From the NCBI RefSeq assembly GCF_021083185.1, contig NZ_JAIGQB010000004.1, positions 248,001 through 312,000 of the forward strand: 64,000 bases of DNA, read 5' to 3'. The translations under genes were made by a program, and so were the position numbers. Below are positions 34,522 through 41,598 of the stretch, in pieces. Positions within the stretch are counted from its first letter, which is position 1; each line of letters starts with the position of its first letter. The notes below the pieces were generated by a model. The model worked only from the letters and a program-made list of their open reading frames with translations. It did not search any database and had not been told where the DNA came from. Origin of the DNA: Nocardioides furvisabuli. GTDB lineage: Bacteria > Actinomycetota > Actinomycetes > Propionibacteriales > Nocardioidaceae.

Positions 34522-35507
34522 CACGCACCCAGCACGTTGTCTGGGTCCCAACCACCGAGCCAGGAGGCCATCCTGATGGGTCGGAGCTCTCCGGTCGGCG
34601 ACCACTCGAGCATGGGGTGCCCATGACCGTCCAACATCTCGCGCCAGATGATCCCGAGCTCATCGACGGATTGGCCGTCGAGGTCTCGCCAGTGATCGGC
34701 GCCTGGCCCCGGCGCCCTGGGACCAGCAAGGCGGAGCGCAGCGGCACCGGTCGCGATCTTCGAGCGGAACTGCTGCTCGCTCCGCCACGGGACATGGAGG
34801 ATCCGGAGAATTTGGCTGACTCGTCCCGGTCGCGAGACACCGTGATTGCCGTGGTGAAGCGCTGCCAGTGGGTGGGTGCGGTAGGCAACCTTCTCCAGCC
34901 GCGCGGGATCGGTGTCCACGCGCCAACCCGAGGCCACGGCTTCGGACGACCCAGGCTCGGGGAACACGTTGTGGATGACGGCGGTGGCCATAGGCGTCTT
35001 GCAGTCCCTGAGCGTCTCGGCCAGCGACAGGTGCGGCCCGAACCACCACTCGTCGGCATCGAACGGCACGATCCAGTCGGCACCCTGTCGAGCCGCCCAA
35101 CGCGCCAGGAACTGCATCTTCGGGGCCTGGTAGTACGCCGGCTCACGGTCGTCACCGACATGGAGGAACGCTCCGTCCGCCATTGTGCGAAGGAGCTCAC
35201 GCGTCCCGTCGGTGGACCCGTTGTCCACGACGAGGACGCCGTCCACCCCTTGACCACGCAGGTGGTCGATCGTCTGACCGATGATGTCGGCCTCGTTCTT
35301 CACCATCGCAACTGCCCACACCGAACCCGGAGCTCGCTGGCGAGCCGGGCGGACGGGAAGTTCCATCCCTTGTGCAACTCGCTTGCGCACATTGCTCCCC
35401 GACGGACCCCACCGCCTGGAGGCCGCGTCCCTCGCGGCGCGCGCATCCTTCGCCAACAACATCGAGCGATGCTTGGCGCGCTGCGCGAGTCGAACGGGGG
35501 AAGGCAC
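34521..35507 (-). CDS. Glycosyltransferase family 2
   Basis: A 328-residue GT-A glycosyltransferase with WAVAMVKNEADIIGQTIDHLRGQGVDGVLVVDNGSTDGT, PFDADEWWFG for metal and a histidine-rich segment LHHGNHGVSRPG. It resembles the small GT2 family with a wide acceptor loop. The start is GTG 35507, 6 bases after TATCCT (35514-35519). It is divergent from the methyltransferase at 35559, leaving a 51-base promoter region between the two starts. Confidence 0.82.
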   Translation of the reverse strand: MPSPVRLAQRAKHRSMLLAKDARAARDAASRRWGPSGSNVRKRVAQGMELPVRPARQRAPGSVWAVAMVKNEADIIGQTIDHLRGQGVDGVLVVDNGSTDGTRELLRTMADGAFLHVGDDREPAYYQAPKMQFLARWAARQGADWIVPFDADEWWFGPHLSLAETLRDCKTPMATAVIHNVFPEPGSSEAVASGWRVDTDPARLEKVAYRTHPLAALHHGNHGVSRPGRVSQILRILHVPWRSEQQFRSKIATGAAALRLAGPRAPGPGADHWRDLDGQSVDELGIIWREMLDGHGHPMLEWSPTGELRPIRMASWLGGWDPDNVLGA

Positions 35508-35513
35508 CGCGAC

Positions 35514-35519
35514 AGGATA
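35514..35519 (-). promoter_or_regulatory. Leaderless -10 box (TATCCT)
   Basis: TATCCT on the minus strand, 6 bases before GTG 35507. The divergent methyltransferase has CAAACT (35546-35551) 7 bases before its GTG, so both promoters share a 51-base gap. Confidence 0.55.
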
Positions 35520-35558
35520 GGGCCGCGGCGACGCCAAGCGTGTGCCAAACTTCGCGGC

Positions 35559-36350
35559 GTGACGGTGACGGACGACGATCTGGATTCCATCCCCGGATGG
35601 TTCGACCCCATGGACCGAGAGCTGTTCCGTTGGTTCCTGACCGCGGGTCGTGCCGCTTCGGGCGCGGGGAACATCGCCGAGCTCGGCGCCTACATGGGCC
35701 AGTCGGCAGTCCTCCTCGGCGACCACCTCGAGGACGGCGAGGAACTCACGGTTATTGATCTCTTCGAGGCCCAGGCCGACGACGCCGGCAACCTCGAGGA
35801 GAACGCTGTCTCCTACCCGGGCCTGAGCAGGCAAGGCTTCGAGGCGAACTACACGCGCATACACGCGCACCTCCCTCGTGTGGTGCAGGACTTCAGCGAG
35901 CGCATCGTCGACCACGTTGCCGAGGGCAGCGTCCGCTTCGTCCACATCGACGCGTCCCACCTCTATGACCAGGTGGTCGGCGACATCAAGGCGGCCAAGA
36001 CACTCCTGTCGGAGGCCGGCGTCGTGGCCTTCGACGACTACCGTGCCACCCACACTCCCGGCGTCGCGGCGGCAGTTTGGGAAGCGGTCGCATCCGATGG
36101 ACTGCACCCGATCGTCCTGAGCTCCAAGAAGCTCTACGCCACGTGGGGTGACCCGGCTCCGTATGTCCGGGCCATCCCCAGGCAGACGTCCCGCTGGACG
36201 TCCGAGATCCAGTCGGTCGCGGGGGCCGACCTGCTCGTGCTATCACCCGCTCATCACGAGACCTACCGGTGGATCAGATACCTGCCACCGGCAACCGTCC
36301 CGCACGCAAAGCGAGCGCGCGCCCGATTGGCATCGTGGACCAAGAGATAG
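35559..36350 (+). CDS. Class I SAM-dependent methyltransferase
   Basis: A 263-residue methyltransferase-fold protein (Methyltransf_24 type). Motif I is IAELGAYMGQSAVLLGDHL with LTVIDLFEAQ as motif II, and motif IV is RFVHIDASHLYDQVVGDIKAA, which resembles the MdmC/cephalosporin hydroxylase-like families where FVHID binds the metal and cofactor. The start GTG 35559 follows CAAACT by 7 bases. The end overlaps the following GT2 by 16 bases. It probably O-methylates a sugar in the pathway. Confidence 0.75.
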   Translation: MTVTDDDLDSIPGWFDPMDRELFRWFLTAGRAASGAGNIAELGAYMGQSAVLLGDHLEDGEELTVIDLFEAQADDAGNLEENAVSYPGLSRQGFEANYTRIHAHLPRVVQDFSERIVDHVAEGSVRFVHIDASHLYDQVVGDIKAAKTLLSEAGVVAFDDYRATHTPGVAAAVWEAVASDGLHPIVLSSKKLYATWGDPAPYVRAIPRQTSRWTSEIQSVAGADLLVLSPAHHETYRWIRYLPPATVPHAKRARARLASWTKR

Positions 36351-37219
36351 ACGGCCTCACCGAGTGCACCGTCGTCATCCCGACCTACAACGCCGCCCAC
36401 GTCATCGGTGAGCAGCTCAGCGCGCTGTCCGCGCAGGTCGAGGCTCCCGAGTTCGAGGTGGTCGTCGCCGACAACGGATCGACCGACGACCTCGCCGACG
36501 TCGTCGGGTCGTGGAGCGACCGGCTCCCCCGGCTGCGACGGGTGGACGCTTCCCGTGGCCGAGGCGTCTCGGTCGCTCGCAACATCGGGATCGAGGCGGC
36601 CGTCACCGACGTCGTCCTCGTGTGCGACGCTGACGACCGGGTGTCGCCGGGCTGGGTCGCGGCGATGACCAGTGCGCTGGCTGAGCACCCGCTCGTCAGC
36701 GGCCCCGTCGAGACGACCGCGCTGTCGGGACGGTCCGCCACGTGGGTGCCGATCGAGCAGCGGACCACCGGCCTCTTCGAGACGTGGGAGGGCAGGACGT
36801 ACGGCATCGGCTGCAACCTGGGCCTCCGCCGCGAGGTGTGGGAGGCGGTCGGCGGCTTCGACGAGAACTACCCGGCCGGCGCGGAGGAGATCGACTTCGC
36901 ATGGCGCGCGTGGGACCTCGGCTACCGCTTCACCTACGTGCCCGACGCCCTGCTCCACTACCGGATCCGCACCGACCTGCGCGGGGTGCTGCGCCAGCAG
37001 TACAACTCCGGGCGCGGCACGGCCACCCTCTACGCCAAGTTCCGCCCCGCAGAGGTGGTGCCGAAGTCCGTGCCGCGGCGGATCCGCCACGAGCTCCTGC
37101 TGCTCAAGCAGTTCCCCTGGAGGGGCAGCGCGGACCAGCGCCGCATGTGGCTGACCCTCGTGGCCTTCGAGGCCGGCAAGCTCGTCGAGGCCCGCCGTCT
37201 CGGCAGTCCGGCTCCCTGA
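36335..37219 (+). CDS. Glycosyltransferase family 2
   Basis: A 294-residue GT-A glycosyltransferase: CTVVIPTYNAAHVIGEQL, VVVADNGSTDDL, VLVCDADDRVSPG (the DXD) and the acceptor block GGFDENYPAGAEEIDFAWRA. GTG 36335 overlaps the methyltransferase stop by 16 bases, giving translational coupling. Codon use returns to the high-GC norm here, which marks the likely right edge of the AT-richer section. Confidence 0.82.
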   Translation: MDQEIDGLTECTVVIPTYNAAHVIGEQLSALSAQVEAPEFEVVVADNGSTDDLADVVGSWSDRLPRLRRVDASRGRGVSVARNIGIEAAVTDVVLVCDADDRVSPGWVAAMTSALAEHPLVSGPVETTALSGRSATWVPIEQRTTGLFETWEGRTYGIGCNLGLRREVWEAVGGFDENYPAGAEEIDFAWRAWDLGYRFTYVPDALLHYRIRTDLRGVLRQQYNSGRGTATLYAKFRPAEVVPKSVPRRIRHELLLLKQFPWRGSADQRRMWLTLVAFEAGKLVEARRLGSPAP

Positions 37220-37234
37220 GCAGGCACCGCTCAC

Positions 37235-37240
37235 TAGAGT
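37235..37240 (+). promoter_or_regulatory. Leaderless -10 box (TAGAGT)
   Basis: TAGAGT, 7 bases before GTG 37248. Confidence 0.55.
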
Positions 37241-37247
37241 GGCCGCC

Positions 37248-37790
37248 GTGACGATCACGCGCAGGCTGGCCGAGGCGCGCCCCGGCCTCCGCTGGCGCGC
37301 TGGCCGACTCGCCACTGACCTCGTCTACCGCCGCGCCTTCGGCACCCTCGGCGCCGGCACGGTCATCGTCCGCCCCCGTAAGCTCCAGGGCGTCGAGCGC
37401 ATCCACCTCGGCGCCGGCTGCTCCGTCTTCGAGGGTGCCTGGCTCGCCAGCGAGCCCGGCGGCGGCGACCTCCGCATCGGCGACCGCACCTACCTCGGCC
37501 ACGACGTGCACCTCCACGCCCTCGACCCTGTCACCGTCGGGTCGGACTGCGTCATCGCCGACGGCGTCTTTGTCGGGTCGTCCGACCACAGCCGAGACGA
37601 CCGGCACCAGGTGCACGGCACCGGTCCGATCTCGATCGGCGACCGCGTGTTCCTCGGCCAGCGATGCGTCGTGCTGGGCGGCGTGACGATCGGAGACGGC
37701 GCGACGGTCGGTGCCCACGCTGTGGTCACTCGGGACGTCGCTCCCGGTCAAACCGTTGGGGGCATCCCCGCGCGACCGATCCTCCGATGA
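37248..37790 (+). CDS. Left-handed beta-helix acyltransferase
   Basis: A 180-residue hexapeptide-repeat acyltransferase. The beta-helix is visible as (L/I/V)GxxxV-type turns from about residue 60 to 175: IGDRTYLGHDVHLHA, VGSDCVIADGVFVGSSDHSRDD (catalytic His), IGDRVFLGQRCVVLGG, IGDGATVGAHAVV and a C-terminal VGGIPARPI. It likely O-acetylates or N-acetylates a sugar residue. Downstream gene starts on the opposite strand only one base after its stop. Confidence 0.88.
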   Translation: MTITRRLAEARPGLRWRAGRLATDLVYRRAFGTLGAGTVIVRPRKLQGVERIHLGAGCSVFEGAWLASEPGGGDLRIGDRTYLGHDVHLHALDPVTVGSDCVIADGVFVGSSDHSRDDRHQVHGTGPISIGDRVFLGQRCVVLGGVTIGDGATVGAHAVVTRDVAPGQTVGGIPARPILR

Positions 37791-37791
37791 A

Positions 37792-38709
37792 TCAGCGGTC
37801 GTCGCGCGGATCCCGTCGTCTCCAGCCGTAGCTGAGCATCGACCACTCGTACATCACGCGTTCCAGGGGGCGCACGTCGCGCCCGGTGGCGCGCCGCAGC
37901 CCGTTGTAGGCCAGGTTCACCATCGAAGCTGTTGCCAGGCCGGCTGCGAGCCGGCGGCGAAATCCCCACTTCTCGGCGTAGCGAAAGCGGGAGGCAGCCG
38001 CCCAGACATTGACCTTGGACGGGTCTGTCGACCCTCCGTGCACGTGCTCGAGCTCCACGTCCTCCGCGTGGAAGGAAGGAACCCCGACGTCCGCCAACCG
38101 ACGACAGATGTCGATGTCTTCGCTGTACATGTAGAAGCCTTCATCGAAGCCATCGACCCTGCGGAAGTCCTCGGTGCGCAACAACATGCAGGCGCCCGCC
38201 ACCCATGCGATCTTGTCCTCGAGTGTCGCGCTGGGGGTCCGAGGCGGTCGCCTGTTGCGCCACGCCGACACAGGCATCATCGCGTTGAGGAACTGTGGTC
38301 GAGCAGATGGGAAGTGGGAGGACGCGGTCGTGCCGCGTCGATCACCCTCGACGAGATTCGGCGAGGCGATGCAAGGCAGGTGGGGCTGGACCGCCGTCAC
38401 GAGCCTCTCGATGAAGTCCTCTTCTGGAGCGACGTCACTGTTCAGCACCATCAGGAGAGGATGTTGAGCCAGTTCCGCTCCCCGGTTCACGGCGGTGCCG
38501 AAGCCACGGTTCACCGGGAGGCGAACGAGATCGACACCCTCATGCTCGGGAAACGGAATCGGCGAGCAGTCATCGGCGACGATGATCTGCATCTGCCGGC
38601 GGAGGATCTGCGCACGGAGTCCTACGATGAGGGCGGAAGTGACTGCGGGGTCGCCGTAGTGGGGAATGACGATCGAGATGGCCGGCTGTCCCTCGAGGTC
38701 ATCAGTCAC
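37792..38709 (-). CDS. Rhamnosyltransferase-like glycosyltransferase (GT2)
   Basis: A 305-residue GT2 enzyme. ISIVIPHYGDPAVTSALI is the N-terminal nucleotide block; LLMVLNSDVAPEEDF is the metal motif and GGFDEGFYMYSEDIDICRRL (reads VDGFDEGFYMYSED) is the acceptor block used in rhamnosyl- and related transferases. A conserved HVHGGSTDPSKVNVW follows. The GTG start lies 7 bases after TAGGAT (38717-38722). It faces the acyltransferase tail to tail. Confidence 0.83.
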   Translation of the reverse strand: MTDDLEGQPAISIVIPHYGDPAVTSALIVGLRAQILRRQMQIIVADDCSPIPFPEHEGVDLVRLPVNRGFGTAVNRGAELAQHPLLMVLNSDVAPEEDFIERLVTAVQPHLPCIASPNLVEGDRRGTTASSHFPSARPQFLNAMMPVSAWRNRRPPRTPSATLEDKIAWVAGACMLLRTEDFRRVDGFDEGFYMYSEDIDICRRLADVGVPSFHAEDVELEHVHGGSTDPSKVNVWAAASRFRYAEKWGFRRRLAAGLATASMVNLAYNGLRRATGRDVRPLERVMYEWSMLSYGWRRRDPRDDR

Positions 38710-38716
38710 GCAGCTG

Positions 38717-38722
38717 ATCCTA
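38717..38722 (-). promoter_or_regulatory. Leaderless -10 box (TAGGAT)
   Basis: TAGGAT on the minus strand, 7 bases before GTG 38709. Confidence 0.55.
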
Positions 38723-38798
38723 GGGACAAACTCGAGCAGAGGGATGCGATGAGCAGTTGTGCGGCAACCGCTTTGAGCTGTCGAGTTCGGCGGGCCTT

Positions 38799-39812
38799 GT
38801 GAGGCCCGTGCGCGTCCTGCTGGTCAGCCCCGGCTTCCACGGCTACCACTCGGCCATCGCGGGTGCGCTCACCGAGCGGGGGCACGTGGTGTCCACCCAC
38901 CTCTACGACGACCACGGCGGGCTCGCCGGACGCACGTGGCACCAGGTGCGCCACCAGCTCCCGCGGCGGCTCGGCGCCGGATCCCTGCGCCGCCTGGCCC
39001 GCGACGAGACGGCCGGTGCGGTCGCGGCCGTAGGGCGCAGCCGTCCGCAGGCCGTCGTCGTCGTGAAGGGCGACACCCTCGGGCAGGAGTTCTGGGACCG
39101 CATCGCCGGCCTCCCCCGCGTGACGTGGCTCTACGACGAGGTCCGCCGCACCCGCTGGAGCCTCGACCGGCTGGCGGGAGTCGGCCCCGTGGCGACGTAC
39201 TCCGCGCACGACACGGCGGCCTTCGCCTCTGCCGGCCTCGATGCCCGGCACCTTCCCCTCGCCTTCGACCACCGGCTGGTCCCCTCGCCGACGCAGCGAC
39301 GCACCGGCGACGTCAGCTTCATCGGCGCGCGGTATCCAGCCCGCGAGGACGTGCTCACGGGCCTGCACGCGCAGCGCGTGCCCATCCGTGCCTACGGCCG
39401 CGACTGGTCCGCCCACCCGGTCGACCGCCTGCGCACGTGGCGTGTCGGCTCACCCGAGGTGCCGGCCGAGCGGGACGTGTCGCGCGCCGGGGCGTACGAC
39501 GTCATGGCCGCGTCGGCGGCCACCCTCAACCTCCACGGCGACCAGGACGGCTTCACCATGCGCACCTTCGAGGCCGCCGGTGTCGGAGCGGTGCAGCTGA
39601 TCGACCGCCCCGACGTCGCAGGTCTCTACGACCCCGGCACCGAGGTGCTCACGTGGAACGGCACCGACGAGCTGCTCGACCTGTGCCGACGCGCCGTCGC
39701 CGACGCCGCGTGGGCCGACGCGATCCGCGCCGCGGCCCGCTCCCGGACGCTGGCCGAGCACACCTTCGACCACCGCGTCGCGGTCCTGGAGGGCGCATGG
39801 GACACGGTCTGA
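38799..39812 (+). CDS. CgeB-like glycosyltransferase
   Basis: A 337-residue protein similar to the CgeB family of GT-B-like glycosyltransferases: VRVLLVSPGFHGYHSAIAGAL at the start, VTWLYDEVRRTRWSL, DVSFIGARYPAREDVLTGL, IRAYGRDWSAHPVD and the donor-site SAATLNLHGDQDGFTMRTFEAAGVGAVQLIDR. It opens a nine-gene operon. GTG 38799 is the preferred start, with GTG 38808 as an alternative. The end overlaps the next ATG by 16 bases. Confidence 0.75.
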   Translation: MRPVRVLLVSPGFHGYHSAIAGALTERGHVVSTHLYDDHGGLAGRTWHQVRHQLPRRLGAGSLRRLARDETAGAVAAVGRSRPQAVVVVKGDTLGQEFWDRIAGLPRVTWLYDEVRRTRWSLDRLAGVGPVATYSAHDTAAFASAGLDARHLPLAFDHRLVPSPTQRRTGDVSFIGARYPAREDVLTGLHAQRVPIRAYGRDWSAHPVDRLRTWRVGSPEVPAERDVSRAGAYDVMAASAATLNLHGDQDGFTMRTFEAAGVGAVQLIDRPDVAGLYDPGTEVLTWNGTDELLDLCRRAVADAAWADAIRAAARSRTLAEHTFDHRVAVLEGAWDTV

Positions 39813-40858
39813 GGCACCCCGCCGACCTCGTCGCCTGGCGACGCTGGCACGAGTCGCGCCACCCCGTCCGCGGCGCAACCCGGGCGATGCGCGCGCGGCT
39901 GCGGCCCCCCGCGGACACCCAGGTCGACCTCCTCTCGCCCGGGCCGGACGCCGACCTGCTGGTGGCGGTCGAGGCCACGCACGCGAGCGTCGCGCGGGCC
40001 GTCGTCGCACCGCTCGACCACCTCGAGCCCGGGCGCACGACGATCGTCGCCCCCGTCGGCTGGCAGGCCCCGGAGGCGTACGCCACCCACCGTCGGCGCA
40101 CGGTGGCGCTGTCCGACCTGGCCGACCTCGTCACGTCGCGCGCGGTCCTCGCCGCGGGCCACTACACCGAGATCGGCGCGGCGGCCTTCGCCGTCGCCGA
40201 TGACCGGGACCTGCCCTTCCTGGTCTCCCAGCACGGTGCGCTCACGCCGTACGCTCCCCCGCTGCCGCGCGCCGCCCGGCTGCTCTCCTGGAGCGAGGCC
40301 GACGGCGCCTTCTGGACGGCCGGGCGCCAGGACGTCGAGGTCGAGGTGGTCGGCAGCCAGCTGCTGTGGGTGGCCGGGGGCCTCGTGACGGGCGTCAGGG
40401 CGCGCTCCTCGACCACCGGTGGCGACGCTGCCCCGCTGACCTACCTCGGTCAGGGACACGCCGCCGAGATCTCGCGGGCCCGGCTCGCGCAGGCCGCCCT
40501 GGGCACCTGCCGCGCACACGGCGCGACCTACCGTCCGCACCCGTCGGAGCGTGACGTCACCTCGCGCGCCGTCCTCGCGGGCTACCGCCGCGCCGGGATC
40601 ACCGTCGACACCAGCGGGGTGCCGCTCGTCGACCTCGAGGCGCCGATCGTCAGCGTCTTCTCCACCGGGGTGCTCGAGGCGGCAGCCCGCGGTCGTGCGG
40701 CGTGGGTCGACTTCCCCCGTCCGCCCGCCTGGCTGGGCGAGTTCTGGGAGCGTTACTCCATGCACGGTCTCGGACACGACCCCACGCCCGCACCCGCCCG
40801 TCCCGCCCGCGAGCCGGCCCGCCGGATCGCCGAGATCGTGACCGGGGCGGCGTCGTGA
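39797..40858 (+). CDS. Putative GT-B-like transferase, family not recognised
   Basis: A 353-residue protein I do not recognise by family. It opens MGHGLRHPADLVAWRRWHESRHP, is Ala/Arg-rich, has a beta-rich middle (LLVAVEATHASVARAVVAPLDHLEPG) and a C-terminal half with YRPHPSERDVTSRAVLAGYRRAGI, VSVFSTGVLEAAARGRAAWVDFPRPP. The HPSE plus late ST-x-EAAARG pattern resembles the donor half of polysialyltransferases and capsule transferases. It sits just before neuA and neuB genes, consistent with a nonulosonic-acid transferase. Coupled to both neighbours by overlapping starts. Confidence 0.5.
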   Translation: MGHGLRHPADLVAWRRWHESRHPVRGATRAMRARLRPPADTQVDLLSPGPDADLLVAVEATHASVARAVVAPLDHLEPGRTTIVAPVGWQAPEAYATHRRRTVALSDLADLVTSRAVLAAGHYTEIGAAAFAVADDRDLPFLVSQHGALTPYAPPLPRAARLLSWSEADGAFWTAGRQDVEVEVVGSQLLWVAGGLVTGVRARSSTTGGDAAPLTYLGQGHAAEISRARLAQAALGTCRAHGATYRPHPSERDVTSRAVLAGYRRAGITVDTSGVPLVDLEAPIVSVFSTGVLEAAARGRAAWVDFPRPPAWLGEFWERYSMHGLGHDPTPAPARPAREPARRIAEIVTGAAS

Positions 40859-41526
40859 CCCTCTGCGTGATCCCCGCCCGCGGCGGCTCCAAGGGCGTGC
40901 CGCGCAAGAACCTCCTCGACGTCGGCGGCAAGCCGCTCATCGTCTGGACGATCGAGCAGGCGCTCGCCGTGCCGGACCTCGACGTGCTGGTCTCCACTGA
41001 CGACGAGGAGATCGCCGAGGTCTCCCGCGCGGCCGGCGCGCGCGTGCCGTGGCTGCGCCCCGACGAGCTCGCCCAGGACACCACCCCGACCGAGCCGGTC
41101 GTGCGCCACGCCATCGACCAGGTGACGACCGAGCGCGGGCGTCCCGAGACGGTGATGCTGCTCCAGGCCACCTCCCCGGTCCGCCACGACGACACCCTCG
41201 CCCGGGCGCTGGCCGAGTTCGCCGCCACCGGCGTGGACTCGATGGTCGGCGTCGTCGAGCAGCCGCCCTTCGTCTGGCAGGCCGGCGACCCGCCGACGGC
41301 GGCGTACGACGTCGCGGCCCGGCCGCGTCGGCAGGACCTGACGGACCAGACCCGGCGCTACCGCGAGACGGGCTCGCTCTACGTCACCCGCACCGAGGTC
41401 TACGAGCGCCACGACAACCGCCTCGGCGGTCGCATCGGCCTCTTCGTGATGGCCGAGGACGAGGGCATCGACATCGACACCGAGCTCGACGTCGCGCTCG
41501 CCGCGCGGTTGTTGGCCGCACCTTGA
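40855..41526 (+). CDS. neuA: Acylneuraminate cytidylyltransferase family protein
   Basis: A 223-residue nucleotidyltransferase that attaches CMP to a nonulosonic acid. The N-terminal signature is CVIPARGGSKGVPRKNLLDVGGKPLIVWTI (cytidylyltransferase CTP loop with RGGSKG and K-N), followed by VSTDDEEIAEVS and TVMLLQATSPVRHDDTL. The C-terminal YRETGSLYVTRTEVYE and IDIDTELDVALA agree with CMP-sialic-acid-type synthetases, though the exact sugar (neuraminic, legionaminic or pseudaminic) is not known. GTGA overlap with the previous gene and 72 bases before the NeuB fusion. Confidence 0.83.
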   Translation: MTLCVIPARGGSKGVPRKNLLDVGGKPLIVWTIEQALAVPDLDVLVSTDDEEIAEVSRAAGARVPWLRPDELAQDTTPTEPVVRHAIDQVTTERGRPETVMLLQATSPVRHDDTLARALAEFAATGVDSMVGVVEQPPFVWQAGDPPTAAYDVAARPRRQDLTDQTRRYRETGSLYVTRTEVYERHDNRLGGRIGLFVMAEDEGIDIDTELDVALAARLLAAP

Positions 41527-41598
41527 GCGGTGTCACCACGCGGAGACCGTCCGCTGGTTACGGTGGTGCGGACCGCACCTCGACCGGAAGGCCCCCGC

